From: Phalacrocorax aristotelis
Taxonomy: Eukaryota > Chordata > Aves > Suliformes > Phalacrocoracidae
Length of the DNA stretch: 64,000 nt
Assembly: GCF_949628215.1 (NCBI RefSeq)
Contig: NC_134310.1
Span: forward strand, 11,297,401-11,361,400
Direction: 5' to 3'
The notes beneath the pieces were generated by a model. That model was not told where the DNA came from and searched no databases. It saw nothing but the letters and a program-made list of their open reading frames with translations. The translations under genes were made by a program, and so were the position numbers. This document shows, one piece after another, positions 36,227-48,995 of the stretch; positions within the stretch are counted from its first letter, which is position 1, and each line of letters begins with the position of its first letter.

Positions 36227-37431
36227 CGCAGATGCTAGATGGGCCAACCATAGGTGACATACAGCTGGATCTACTACTCACCAAAAAGGAAGAACTTTCT
36301 GGGGACATGATAATCAATGGCAGCCTTGGTTGTAGCAACCATGGAATAGTGAAGTTCAAGATCCTGAAGGGAGAGAGGGGATCAAGTAGCAGAGTACAGA
36401 TCCCAGGCTTCAGTAGAGCAGAAATTTGCTTTTTCAGGAAGCTGGTAAGTGGGATCCCATGAGAGGCAGCTCTGAAGGGCAAAGGAGCTCAAGAGATGAC
36501 AAGTCTTTAAGGACAACGTCCTCCAAGCACAAGAACAGTCCATGCCAATACTCAGAAAAATTAGTAGATGTAGCAGGGGACCATCTTGGCTAAACAGGGT
36601 GCTCATGAGAAAAAGGACATATACAGGAGGTGGAAGTGAAGACAGGCTACAGAAGAATATAGAAACATTGCCTGGGTATACAGGGATGGTTTGGGGAAAG
36701 CCAAAGCTCAGCTGGAGCTGAAACTGGCAAGGGACATCAAGGGCAACAAGAAGAACTTCTACTGCTACATTATCAATAAAAGAATAAGCAAGGAAAATGT
36801 GAGCCCACTGCTGCATGGGGTGGACAATTAAGTGACTGCAGATAAAGTTGAGGTACTCGGTGCCGCCTTTGCCTTGGTTTTCACCAACAAGGTCTCCCAG
36901 GCCTTTTTGTGCCTAGAGACAGGGCTCAGGGCGAAGACAAACAGCCAGTAGCAGAGGAGGATCGAGTTAGGGATCTATTGAGAAATCTCAGCCCATACTA
37001 GTCCATGAGACTAGATGGGATGCATCCAAGGGTGCCACGAGAAGTTCCTGATGTCATTGCAAGGCCACACTATCACCACTGAAAGATCACAGAGATCAGG
37101 GAAGGTAGCCAATGACTGGAGAAATGTTGTACCCATCTTCAAAAAGGGCAAGAAGGACTATCTAGGGAACTAGAGGCCAGTCAGCCTCACTTTGGTGATC
37201 CCAGGGAAAGTCATGAAGTGAGTCCTCTTGGAGGCCATTTCTGGGCACATAAAGGCAAAGGTAAATCCATGCTGGCTATTCTCAGTCACCAAGGGGAAAA
37301 AAAAAATCACGCTTGACCAACTTGATTGCCTTCTTTAATGAAATGACTAGATCATGATGGATGAGAAGAGAACGGTGGATGTTGTCAACCTTGACTTAAG
37401 CAATGCTTTCAGCACCATCTTGCACAGCATC
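36227..37431 (+). mobile_element. CR1 LINE, 5' segment split by provirus (copy B)
   Basis: Duplicate of 15520-16724; same stops. It ends at the GCATC target site (37427-37431). Confidence 0.88.
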
Positions 37432-37930
37432 TGTGCTGGTTTTGGCTGAGAAGGGGCTAATTCTCCTCACTGTGGGGGTCGGCTACCTTTCCAGCTTCCC
37501 GCGCTCTGCCACGTGGCGGGGGGGGGGGGCTGGGAGGGGCAGGGCCATGGTGGGGGCGGCTGACCCCGACTGGCCAATGGCAGGTACATTCCATACCATG
37601 TGACACCTTGACCAGTATATTGAGGGGGGGCAGTTCGCGGCTCGGGAGCGGCACGGCGTCGGGTCGGCGGTCGGTGAGCGGCTGCGTCGCGTGCGGTTTG
37701 TTCCGGCAGTTCGTTCCCCCTCTCCCCTCCCTTCCCCCCTCCCCCGGGGCTTTGCGCCTCTCGTTGTTCTCCTTTGCATTGCATTTCTGTTGTTGTTTCT
37801 TTTAATTTTAATTATTAAACTGTTCTTATCCCGACCCACGAGCGTTACCCTTCTGATTCTCTTCCCCATCTACTGGTGGGGGAGTGAGCGAGCGACTGTG
37901 TGGGGCTGAGCTGCCGGCTAAACCACGACA
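37432..37930 (+). repeat. 5' LTR of provirus, copy B
   Basis: As 16725-17224 but with gtggca replaced by G residues and one base fewer in the G-run near 37517. Confidence 0.91.
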
Positions 37931-37937
37931 GTCTTTT

Positions 37938-37955
37938 TGGCGCCCAACGTGGGGC
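37938..37955 (+). promoter_or_regulatory. Primer binding site, tRNA-Lys type (copy B)
   Basis: Identical to 17232-17249. Confidence 0.85.
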
Positions 37956-37995
37956 TCAAGGGTTGGAGATAATAACAGCTGCTGGTCACAGCACC

Positions 37996-38865
37996 ATGTT
38001 GTCCTTTTTGCAGTTGGTGTTAAAGATTGGTGTCGGTTTGTTTAGTCTGCTGTGTTCTGCTGTGATTAGTAACGTTTTGCCTACAAGATTTGTTATACAA
38101 ACACTGTTTTTCAACTTTATCTGGTATTTGGGGTTTTTGCTGAAACCATTACTGTACTTTGGATACCACCTTGTTGAGGCAATTAGCAATTATACCTCCT
38201 CCTCGGAGAGATTTTATATGGAGGAAATACAGAATGGTATCTTTGCAACTTTGTTCTATGATGTCTGTGCCTCTATTACAACAACATTGTTGTATCTTGA
38301 ACATCCTTGGGTGGTTAAGCTGCACTTATTGTTAGTTTTTGGGCATGCTGTTTTGGTTTTGACTAAGCAACTTCAGAATATCACCCAGAAATCTGCCCCG
38401 AGGCTTGATAGTTACGAGTGGCAGGGCATTTGGGATAGCATGGGCAAATACCTAGGGCAGTGGGCACCCCCAGTGTTTTGGAGTTTCACCCCCGAACAAG
38501 TGCAGAATCCTAAATACCTAGCAGAATATTTGGAGAAAGTATGTTGTTACGCTGGGAACTCCAGAGAGACACAGATAACTGCAACGTGCTGGGGCCTGGC
38601 CCATGCATACCGAGCCCTGCTCAACAGTATTCAGTGCCCCCAAGGGGAAGAGAAGGTCTCTGGATTGAAATGCAAAGTGACTGGCACTGTAGACAATCCA
38701 GCCCTGAGGACAGGCACTGCAGCCACTCAAACCCCCACGACAGGTACTGGAGATGGCTCAGAAAATAAACCTGTACCAGTATCAGTTGCCCCCATACACA
38801 AGGCGAAATATTGGAAGCAGACATCAACTCTTTTAGAACGAGATGATGAAGAAGCAGGGCCATAA
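37996..38865 (+). CDS. ERV gag N-terminal region with hydrophobic segments (copy B)
   Basis: Protein identical to copy A (17290-18159): hydrophobic first ~130 residues with three to four possible membrane segments, a globular WD/W-rich middle and an S/T/P-rich tail. The TAA at 38863-38865 is shared. The identity reflects recent duplication, not selection on two copies. Confidence 0.7.
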   Translation: MLSFLQLVLKIGVGLFSLLCSAVISNVLPTRFVIQTLFFNFIWYLGFLLKPLLYFGYHLVEAISNYTSSSERFYMEEIQNGIFATLFYDVCASITTTLLYLEHPWVVKLHLLLVFGHAVLVLTKQLQNITQKSAPRLDSYEWQGIWDSMGKYLGQWAPPVFWSFTPEQVQNPKYLAEYLEKVCCYAGNSRETQITATCWGLAHAYRALLNSIQCPQGEEKVSGLKCKVTGTVDNPALRTGTAATQTPTTGTGDGSENKPVPVSVAPIHKAKYWKQTSTLLERDDEEAGP

Positions 38866-39865
38866 CGGGGAGAGGAGGAAGAAGTCATAAATGAAATAGA
38901 GACCACCTGATCCCTGTCCTTAAGTGAGTTGCGAGATATGCAAAAAGATTATAGCCGTCGTTCAGGTGAACACATTGTCACCTGGCTGCTCTCATGCTGG
39001 GATAATGGGGCCAGTAGCCTGGAACTAGAGGGAAAAGCAGCCAAACAATTGGGATCCCTTTCTGGGGAAGGGGGCGTTGACAAAGCAATTGGGGAAAAAA
39101 ACACAAGCCCTCAGCCTCTGGAGGCGACTCCTGTCTGGAGTGAAGGAAAGGTATCCCTTTAAAGAAGATGTTACATATCGCCCAGGAAAATAGACAACTA
39201 TGGAGAAAGGCATCCAGTATCTAAGGGAATTAGCTGTGCTTGAGGTGATTTATGGTGACCAGGACGATCAACGGTCATCCAAAGATCCAGATGAAGCCGA
39301 GTGCACACGACCCATGCGGCGGAAGTTTGTACGGAGCGCACCATCTTCGCATGCAAACTCGTTGGAAGTAATGTCCTGGAAAGATGACGAGACACCAGCG
39401 GTGGTGGAGGTGATTGATAGACTCCGGGATTATGAAACAAATATCTCTTCCTCGCTCGTCTCTGCTGTGGAGAAACTATCCCAAGAGGTCCAGCAACTCA
39501 AAGAAGATCTGTCCTACTCCCCACCTCGACAGAGTAGTGTCTCAGCTGTTAGGAATAAGCGTCCTTTGGCTCAAAGAAGGGGATACACACCACGGGCCAC
39601 CCTATGGTTCTACCTGCGTGACCATGGAGAGGACATGATGAGGTGGGATGGCAAGCCTACCTCGACCCTAGAGGCACGAGTGCATGAACTGCAAGGAAGA
39701 AGAGTCACTCAGGGAGGCTCTTCCAGGAAAGCTGCTGCTCCAGTTTCCAGTGAGCAAGTCCCCAGACAGAGGAGTAAAAGCGCTGATTTTATTTCTAAGT
39801 GTAATAGAGGGACTCCTGATTCACATTTACAGGAAGTGAGTTGTGACTGCCATGATCAGGACTAG
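38866..39865 (+). pseudogene. ERV gag capsid/C-terminal region, broken (copy B)
   Basis: Same structure and the same stops and frameshift as 18160-19159. Confidence 0.8.
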
Positions 39866-40315
39866 AGGGGCCCTGCCTCCAGCCAGGTGGAGGAAAGGGA
39901 TAACCGGGCTTACTGGACTGTGTGGATCCGATGGCCTGGCACGGCCGACCCACAGGAGTATAAAGCTTTAGTGGACGCCGGCGCACAGTGCACCTTAATG
40001 CCATCAAACTATATAGGGGCAGAACCCATTAGCATTGCTGGAGTGACAGGGGGATCCCAAGAGCTAACTGTATTGGAGGCCAAAGTGAGCCTAACTGGCA
40101 ATGAGTGGCAAAAGCACCCCATTGTGACTGGCCCAGAGGCTCCGTGCATCCTTGGCATAGACTACCTCAGGAGAGGGTATTTCAAGGACCCAAAAGACTA
40201 CAAGTGGGCTTTTGGTGTCGCTGCCTTGGAGACGGAGGAAACTAAACAGCTGTCTACCTTGCCTGGCCTCTCGAAGGACCCTTCTGTTGTGGGGTTGCTG
40301 AGGGTCAAAGAATAA
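39866..40315 (+). pseudogene. ERV aspartic protease (copy B)
   Basis: Same as 19160-19609, with the DAG active-site box and terminal TAA. Confidence 0.82.
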
Positions 40316-43051
40316 CAGGTGCCAATCGCCACCACAACAGTGCACCGGCAGCAATATCGCACCAACAGAGACACTCTGATCCCCATCCATGAGCCCATTC
40401 ACCAACTGAGGAGCCAAGGAGTCATCAGTAAGACCCACTCACCCTTTAACAGTCCCATATGGCCAGTGCGGAAGTCTAATGGAGAGTGGAGACTAACAGT
40501 AGACTATCGTGGCCTGATCGAAGTCACTCCACCGTTGAGTGCTGCTGTGCCAGACACGCTAGAACTTCAATACGAACTGGAGTCAAAGGCAGCCAAGTGG
40601 TATGCCACAATTGATATCGCTAATGCATTCTTCTGCATCCCTCTGGCAGCAGAGTGCAGGCCACAGTTTGCTTTCACATGGAGGGGCGTCCAGTACACCT
40701 GGAATCGACTGCCCCAGGGGTGGAAACACAGTCCTACCATTTGCCATGGACTGATTCAGACTGTACTGGAACAAGGAGAAGCTCCAGAACACCTTCAATA
40801 CATTGATGACATCATCGTGTGGGGCAACACAGCAGAAGTAGTTTTTGAGAAAGGAGAGAAAATAGTCCAAATCCTTCTGAAGGCTGGTTTTGCCATAAAA
40901 CAAAGTAAGGTGAAGGGACCCGCACGAGAATCCAGTTCTTAGGAATCAAATGGCAAGATGGTCGTCGTCAGATTCCAATGGATGTGATCAACAAAATAGC
41001 AGCCATGTCTCCACCAACTAGCAAAAAGGAAACACAAGCTTTCTTGGGCGTTGTGGGTTTTTGGAGAATGCATATTCCAAATTACAGTATGATTGTAAGC
41101 CCTCTCTATCAAGTGACCCGGAAAAAGAATGATTTCAAATGGGGCCCTGAGCAACGACAAGCCTTTGAACAGATTAAACGAGAAATAGTTCATGCAGTAG
41201 CCCTTGGGCCAGTCCAGGCAGGACAAGATGTAAAAAATGTGCTCTACACTGCAGCCGGGGAGAATGGCCCTACCTGGAGCCTCTGGCAGAAAGCACATGG
41301 GGAGACCCGAGGTCGACCCCTAGGGTTTTGGAGTCGGGGATACAGAGGGTCCGAAGCCCGCTATACTCCAACTGAAAAAGAGATATTGGCAGCATATGAA
41401 GGGGTTCGAGCTGCTTCAGAAGTGGTTGGTACTGAGGCACAGTTGCTCCTGGCACCCCGACTGCCAGTGCTGGGCTGGATGTTCAAAGGAAACGTCCCCT
41501 CTACACACCATGCAACTGATGCTACGTGGAGTAAATGGGTTGCACTGATCACCCAGCGGGCTCGAGTAGGAAACCCCAGTCGCCCAGGAATCTTGGAAGT
41601 GATTATGGACTGGCCAGAAGGCAAAGATTTTGGATTATCACCAGAGGAGGAGGTGACATGTGCTGAAGAAGCCCCACTCTATAACAAACTGCCAGAAGAT
41701 GAAAAGCAATATGCCCTGTTCACCGATGGGTCCTGTCGCCTTGTGGGAAAGCACCGGAGATGGAAGGCTGCTGTTTGGAGTTTTATACGGCAAGTCACAG
41801 AAACTGCTGGAGGAGAAGGTGAATCGAGCCAGTCTGCAGAGGTAAAGGCCATCCAGCTGGCCTTAGACATTGCTGAACGGGAAAAGTGGCCAGTGCTCTA
41901 TCTCTATACTGACTCCTGGATGGTGGCAAACGCCCTGTGGGGCTGGCTGCAGCAGTGGAAGCAAAGCAACTGGCAGCGCAGAGGCAAACCCATCTGGGCT
42001 GTCACATTGTGGCAAGATATTGCTGCCCGGGTAGAGAACCTGGTTGTAAAGGTACGGCATGTGGATGCTCACGTCCCCAAGAGTCAGGCCACTGAAGAAC
42101 ATCGGAACAACCAGCAGGTAGATCAGGCTGCCAGGATTGAAGTGGCTGAGGTGGATCTGGACTGGCAACATAAGGGTGAACTATTTCTAGCTCGATGGGC
42201 CCATGACACCTCAGGCCATCAAGGGAGAGATGCAACATACAGGTGGGCTCGTGATCGAGGGGTGGACTTGACCATGGATGTTATTGCACAGGTTATCCAC
42301 GAATGTGACACATGCGCTGCAATCAAGCAAGCGAAGCGGGTAAAGCCTCTGCGGTATGGGGGACGATGGCTGAAATATAAATATGGGGAGGCCTGGCAAA
42401 TTGACTATATCACACTCCCACAAACCCGTCAAGGCAAGCGCCATGTGCTTACAATGGTAGAAACGACGACCGGCTGGCTGGAAACATATCCTGTCCCCCA
42501 CGCCACTGCCGGGAACACTATCCTGGGTCTCGAAAAACAAGTACTGTGGCGACATGGCACCCCAGAGAGAATTGAGTCAGACAATGGGACTCATTTCCGA
42601 AATAATCTCATAGACACCTGGGCCAAAGAGCATGGCATTGAGTGGGTGTATCACATCCCCTATCACGCACCAGCCTCTGGGAAAATTGGACGGTACAATG
42701 GACTGTTAAAGACTACACTGAGAGCAATGGGGGGGTGGAACATTCAAGCACTGGGATACACATTTAGCAAAAGCCACGTGGTTAGTCAACACGAGGGGAT
42801 CTGCCAATCGAGCTGGCCCTGCCCAGTCAGAAATCCTACATACTGTGGAAGGGGATAGAGTCCCTGTAGTGCATGCAAAAAGTATGCTGGGCAAAACATT
42901 CTGGGTTCTTCCTGCCTCAGGCAAAGGCAAACCCATTCGTGGGATTGCTTTTGCTCGAGGACCTGGGTGCACTTGGTAGGTGATGCGGGAGGATGGAGAA
43001 ATCCGATGTGTGCCTCTAGGGGATTTGATTTGGGGCGAAAACAGTCAATGA
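40316..43051 (+). pseudogene. ERV pol: RT, RNase H, integrase (copy B)
   Basis: Same as 19610-22345: YIDD RT, FTDGS RNase H, HHCC and DD-(Gly) integrase, with the same frameshifts near 40931 and 42766. One Leu-to-Trp difference near 43036 at the integrase C-terminus. Confidence 0.88.
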
Positions 43052-43455
43052 ACTGAATGGCACAATGTGAACTGCTATATAATATTGTGTGTCACCTCTG
43101 TGTTGTATCAATGATATCAGAGTACGAGCCTCCCAACCCACGGAAGATAAACTATGAAACAAGCCGTGCAGCAGTGATGGAACGATGACTGACTCGGTAT
43201 GCAGCAACCCAACGCCACACACCATCTCTCCCACCCGGAAAGACTGATACGACAGATGCAGCCCAGAGTCACGGACTGGGTGAACTCAATGGACATTTTA
43301 GTGGACATTTTACAGGGAAGGTCCATAGACTAAGGGAATGATGTCTGTGTATTATGTTAAAGGATGGGAAGGGGAGGGGTGGTGGTTGGTACGGTTGTAT
43401 TGCATCATATGGGACCTGGGCATGGTGTAAATGGTATGGAATAAGGGGTGGAGAA

Positions 43456-43954
43456 TGTGCTGGTTTTGGCTGAGAAGGGGTTAATTCTCCTCACTGTGGG
43501 GGTCAGCTACCTTTCCAGCTTCCCGCGCTCTGCCACGTGGCATGGCAGGGGGGGCTGGGAGGGGCAGGGACATGGTGGGGGCGGCTGACCCCGACTGGCC
43601 AATGGCAGGTTCATTCCATACCATGTGACACCATGACCAGTATATTGAGGGGGGGCAGTTCGCGGCTCGGGAGCGGCGCGGCGTCGGGTCGGCGGTCGGT
43701 GAGCGGCTGCGTCGCGTGCGGTTTGTTCCGGCGGTTCGTTCCCCCCTCCCCTCCCTTCCCCCCTCCCCCGGGGCTTTGCGCCTCTCATTGTTCTCCTTTA
43801 CATTGCATTTCTGTTGTTGTTTCTTTTAATTTTAATTATTAAACTGTTCTTATCCCAACCCACGAGCGTTACCCTTCTGATTCTCTTCCCCATCTACCGG
43901 TGGGGGAGTGAGCGAGCGACTGTGTGGGGCTGAGCTGCCGGCTAAACCACGACA
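43456..43954 (+). repeat. 3' LTR of provirus, copy B
   Basis: As 22750-23248; followed by GCATC (43955-43959). Confidence 0.91.
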
Positions 43955-44528
43955 GCATCCTTGTATCCAAATTGGAACATTATGATCTGGATGGGTGGAC
44001 TACCTGATGAGTGAAGACCCAGGTGGATTGTGAGGCTCAGAGGGGAGCGGTTAATGGGTTGTACCCTACACAGAGGCCAGTGACATGTGGAGCATTGCAC
44101 GGGTCTATCCTGGGACCTGTGCTGTTGAATGTCTTTATCAGTGACCTGGAGGAGGAGACAGAATCCACTATCCATCAAGCTTGTGGATGACTCCAAACTG
44201 AGGGAGTGCAGCTGACACACTCGAGGACGGGGCTGCCATTCAGAGGGACCTCGACAGGCTAGAAGGATGAGGTGACAAGAATCTCATTAAATTCAAGATC
44301 AACGGCAAAGTCACAAGATATTACAAGCTGGGTAGCAGGTCTACTGAAAAGGACCCGGGGGTCCTGGTTGAAAGCAAGTTGAACATGAGTCAGCAGTGTG
44401 CTCTGGCAGTGATGAAGCCTAACAGGATATTGGGGTGTATCAACAGAAGCACAGCCAGTAAACTGAACAAACTCAATGGAACAATGTCCAAGTGGAAAGC
44501 AGTGATAAGTGGTGTCCCTCAAGGATCC
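43955..44528 (+). mobile_element. CR1 LINE segments (copy B)
   Basis: Duplicate of 23249-23822. Confidence 0.83.
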
Positions 44529-45143
44529 TGTCATGGTTTCAGCTGGGATAGAGTTAATTTTCTTCACTCTAGCTGGTATAGTGCTGTGCTTTGAAATTAG
44601 CAGGGAAAAAAAAAATCCTGTTGAGATAACACACAGATGTTTAGGCTGTTGCTGGGTAGCGCTTATACTAGTCAAGGACATGTCCAGCCTCCCATGCTCT
44701 GCTGGGTGCACAAGAAGCTGGGAGGGGAGGGGGCACAGCTAAGAGAGCGGATTCAAAATGACCAAAGGGATATTCCATATCATGTAACGTCATGCCCAGT
44801 ATGCTACCTGGGAGGGGCTGGCCGGGGGAGGGAGGGAGCAATCGCGGCTCGGGGACGGGCAGCGTCGGTTGGCGGGTGGTGAGCGGCTGTATCGTTCGTG
44901 TTTCTGCATTTTTTTTTCCTGTTTTCCCTTTCCTTCCTTTTCCCTTTTATTATATTAACATTATTGTCATTATTATCATAATCATTTATCATCATCATTT
45001 TATTGTAATCATTAAACTGTGCTTATCTCAACCCACAAGTTCTTTCGCTCGTCCGATTCTCTTCCCCATCCCACAGGGGTGGGGGGGGATGTGAGCGAGC
45101 GGCTGCGTGGTGTTCAGTTGCCAACTGAGGCTGAACCACGACA
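44529..45143 (+). mobile_element. Solo LTR, TGTCATGG family (copy B)
   Basis: Duplicate of 23823-24437 with GATCC flanks; differs by G/A at the 5' poly-A and A-to-G in gagcGgctgc. Confidence 0.9.
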
Positions 45144-45786
45144 GATCCATACTGGGACCAATACTATTTAATATCTTCATCAACAACATAGACAGTAGGA
45201 TTGAGCGCACCCTCAGCAAGTTTGCAGACGCCAAGCTGAGTGGTGCAGTTGATATGCTAGAGGGAAGGACTGCCATCCAGAGGAACTTTGACAGGCTTGA
45301 GCAGTGGGCCCCTGTGAACCTCATGAAGTTCAACAAGGCCAAGTGCAAGGTCCCATGCCTGGGCTGGGGCAATCCCCAATACCAGTACATACTGGGGGAT
45401 GAATGGATTGAGAGCAGCCCTGTGGAGGAGGACTCAGGGATATACTGGTGGATGAAAAATTGGACGGGAGCCAACAATGTGTGCTTGAAGCCCAGAAAGC
45501 TAATCATATCCTGGGCTGCATCAAAAGAAATGTGGACAGCAGGTCAAGGGCGGTCATTCTCCCCCTCTGCTCTCATGAGACCCCACCTGGAGTACTGCTG
45601 AGTAGAGGGGAGGGATCATGTCTTTCCAGCCGATAGCAATGCTATATATACATTTCTGCCAAGCTGCTTTCCAGCTGGGTGGCCCCAAGCATATATTGGT
45701 GCATGGGGTTGTTCTTCCCCAGGTGCAGGACTTTGCCCTTCCCCTTGTTGAACTTCATGAGGCTCTTCATGAACTTCATGAAGATA
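45144..45786. mobile_element. CR1 LINE fragments, sense then antisense (copy B)
   Basis: Duplicate of 24438-25080; sense to about 45603, antisense after. Confidence 0.82.
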
Positions 45787-46190
45787 GTGTGTAAAAGTCT
45801 CCCAAGAACCAATAAGCTCCTGAAACTAGCAGTCCTGTTGAACCCACAAGACCTGATAAACGCAGAACACCAAGGGTCTGCTTAAGGCCAAGGCCATGAG
45901 CAAACACTGGCACTAATAATGGGTTGCACAACTCAGACCACATCCAAGAAAGTGGCGGCTGCTATATGTAGATGAAAACTATAGGATTATATATGCCCCT
46001 GAATAGACAAGGGACTACTGAAGGACTTTATGAACACCTACCTGAAAGCTACTAGCATGTCAGTATGACCCTCTACTTCTTAGTAGACAGATGGGGTTGG
46101 CTTCCCTACTGTTGCTCCAGTCCAACAATTACAAGCACATGTGCACAAGTGAATTATGTTAATTATTCACACAGTACAATCACTTATCTA

Positions 46191-47726
46191 GTGGATGGAG
46201 TTAGTTTTCTTCATAGCAGCTCTTAAGGTGCTATGCTTTGGATTTGTGACCAAAACAGTGTTGATAACACGCCCGTGCTTTAGTTATTGCTGAACAGTAC
46301 TAGCTGTTCATCATCGAGGCTGCCTGTCTCTCACACTGCCCCATTGGCAGGTAGGCTGGAGGTACACAAGAAATTGGGAGGGGATTCAATAAAAGCTGTG
46401 GGAAATAAGGAGGAAGGAGGGAATGTTTGGACCATTATGCATGAGGGAGCCCTGCTTTCCTGGAAATGGCTAAACAGCTGCCTGCTGATGGGAAGTAGCA
46501 AATGAATTCCTTGTTTTGCTCTGCTTGCATACACAGCTTTGCTTTACCCATTAAACTGTCTTTATCTCAACCCAAAATTTTTATGAGAATTAGTTGCCCA
46601 AATGCACCCCTGCTATTCACAACTGCCCATGCAGTAAAATGCAGGGGAATCTACCTGGAATCAATGGGTAGAGATAACACAGTGTGTTATGAAGTATTAG
46701 GGACTAGTTCAGGAGAAAAGGGAAAAATTTCTTATCTAGATCAAGAGAAACCAGGGACTTAAAGTAATGGTGAAGATGGAAAATAGAGAGGAGGTTGCAG
46801 AGAAATAAGGATAAGAGAAATAGGTGCAGGAAACGGTGACAATAAGGTTAGTAAATCAGAAGAAATGGACCAAATCTGTGTAAGGCTGTGGAAAGTGTTA
46901 AAGGATTCAGGAGAATATATGGCAAAATGGATTAGGAAGAAAACATGGGATAAGCTAAAAAGAGTGATACAAAGGCTGAAAAGAAGAGCAGTAGAAGCAG
47001 TATACCTCAGTACTCAAGCTCCACTGCCCTACCCTCATTGATGAAAACCAACAATAGGGAAGTCTGCTTTGGGCCCAGGACTACCCATACAAATGGATGC
47101 TTGTGTGCCAAATACATTGGGATCCTGGGGGGGGATGGACACGACCCCCAGTATTTTGTATGAAGTAGAGAAAAAAAAATTGTGTTTTCCTAGACACAGG
47201 AGCATGAATCAGTTTGTCTAAAACTTTTCTTAAATAATCTATTCAACAAGAAAATATGAAGGCAGCCTCTTTCAACAGGAAGGAAGGAAAAGGCCCTAAA
47301 TATTATATTATGAATCTAATAATAGGGCAGTGAGCTGCTGATATCAAGTATGAGGTTGTAAATAATAGCAAAGAACCTCTTATTTTAGGAATTGACTGGA
47401 TAATGGAACATGGAATCTTAATTTTTATAGTGATATTTTGTAGAAATATAAAGGAATATAGGAAGCAGGGAAAGGCTGGTATAAAGATTCAAGAGAACAA
47501 GTACAAACTTTAAGTGAAATAAATAAAGAATTCTGGCAGCAACAGGTCCCAGGAGTATGGCAGAAAAAATCCTACAGTGTGGAAAAAAGAAATGACCAAG
47601 TTGAAACAGCGGGACCCTCAGTTCATCCCATTATACAATATCCATATCTTAAAAAGCTAGGGCAGCTCTGGGAGAAATCATTAAGGAGTATTTAGAACAA
47701 GGTGTTTTGTGGGAAATTATAAACCC
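46191..47726 (+). mobile_element. Decayed retroviral remnant (copy B)
   Basis: Duplicate of 25485-27020 with a few substitutions (near 46778, 47129 and 47181). Confidence 0.7.
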
Positions 47727-48263
47727 ACATATGTCAGGGAGCAGTGAGGGCCATCTCCACCCTAAGGGATGAGGAGCCAAATGCGATAACAAGGCCAACA
47801 GGGCAGGGGCCTTGCTGGCCAGAGCCCTAACAGTACCTGAGCAAGGTGAGCAGGGTAGACCCAGGGATGGTAAACAGGTTCAACTAAGAGTCCAGATCAT
47901 CAGGCAAGTTCATGGTGATGAGGCAAGTCCAAGATAAAGCCAGGAAGATAATCTGCAGATTAGTGTCAGGATCAGGTCTGATGAGAGTAACCAGGGTCAG
48001 ACAGAGATCGCCAAGTAGGTCCACAGTGACGAGGTAAGGCCATGGTCAGACTAGAAAATCAGTCTGCAGGTCAGGGTCCAGATCAGTGGGGTCTATGGCC
48101 AAGCACAACTGTGACTGAGCTGGAGTCTAGTACTACTATGACATAGCTCAAGCAGGGACTGAAGGCCCAGGTCTGAGCTGAACTGGGGCTCCTGGGCAGA
48201 GGGTGTGGAGGCCCCAAGTAAGGCTGGGCAGGGCCATTAAGACCTATTAGTGCCCTCAGGGGC
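47727..48263 (-). repeat. ~115-bp-period degenerate repeat (copy B)
   Basis: Duplicate of 27021-27557. Confidence 0.55.
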
Positions 48264-48766
48264 TGTGCTGGTTTTGGCTGCGAAAGGGTTAATTCTGTTC
48301 ACTGTAGTGCCTGTAATAGTCAGGGACCTTCCCAGCTTCCCATGCTCTCCCACATGGGCAAGAGGCCGGGAGGGGCGGGGCCACAGCCAAGACAGCTGAC
48401 CCCGACTGGCCAATGGGATGTTCATTCCATACCATGTGACGCCATGACCAGTATATTAACGGTGGCAGTTGGTGCGCAGGGGTTGTTGGGGCTCGGGGAC
48501 TGGCGGTGTCGGGTCAGCCGGTGGTGAGCGGCTGCATCACGTGCGGTTTGTTTTGGTGGTTCATTCCCCTTTCCCCCCACCCCGGGTTTCGCGCCTCTCA
48601 TTGTTTTCCTTTCCATTGCATTTTTGTTGTTTTTGTTTTATTTTAATTATTAAACTGTTCTTATCTCAACCTGTGAGCTTTACCCTTACGATTCTCTCCA
48701 CTGTCCCACCGGTGGGGGAGTGAGCGAGTGGCTGTGTGGGGCTGAGTTGCCAGCTAAACCACAACA
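48264..48766 (+). mobile_element. Solo LTR, TGTGCTGG family (copy B)
   Basis: Duplicate of 27558-28060; one C-to-T near 48698. Confidence 0.88.
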
Positions 48767-48833
48767 TGGGCCTAACAATAAAATTCTCCATTATGGCCTG
48801 TTAAAAAGGCTGATAAAAATCCTGGAGAATGAT

Positions 48834-48995
48834 GGTAGGCTACTGTCAGATGAAGTGTAAGAAGGAAATGCATAGGCAGTGGAACGAGGGACACATATCC
48901 TGGGAAGAATGTAGGGATGCTGCTCAGATACATAGGGATTGGATGAGGAATGAGAAGGTACAGCTGGAGCTGAATTTGGGTAGGGATGCAAAGAA
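48834..48995 (+). mobile_element. CR1 LINE fragment cut by duplication edge (copy B)
   Basis: Duplicate of 28128-28289; ends at the junction with the LTR fragment. Confidence 0.85.

Larger units (their letters stand above)
37432..43954 (+). mobile_element. ERVL-like provirus, copy B
   Basis: Segmental duplicate of 16725-23248 with the same LTR ends, the same GCATC flanks and the same lesions (gag TAA/TGA/TAG and frameshift, protease DAG, pol frameshifts, integrase Gly). It is therefore not an independent insertion. Differences include a poly-G variant near 37517, a G-to-A at about 43539 in the 3' LTR and a T-to-G near 43036 in the integrase tail. Confidence 0.92.
36036..48995 (+). repeat. 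Segmental duplication copy B (direct, partner 15329-28289)
   Basis: Same content as copy A, within the 14.7-kb PCGF3 intron between exons 50060-50197 and 35299-35379. The right edge is abrupt: CR1 sequence stops at 48995 and an LTR fragment begins, with GAA (48993-48995) shared by both sources. This copy therefore looks like the derived one. Removing it would shrink the intron to about 1.7 kb. Confidence 0.95.
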
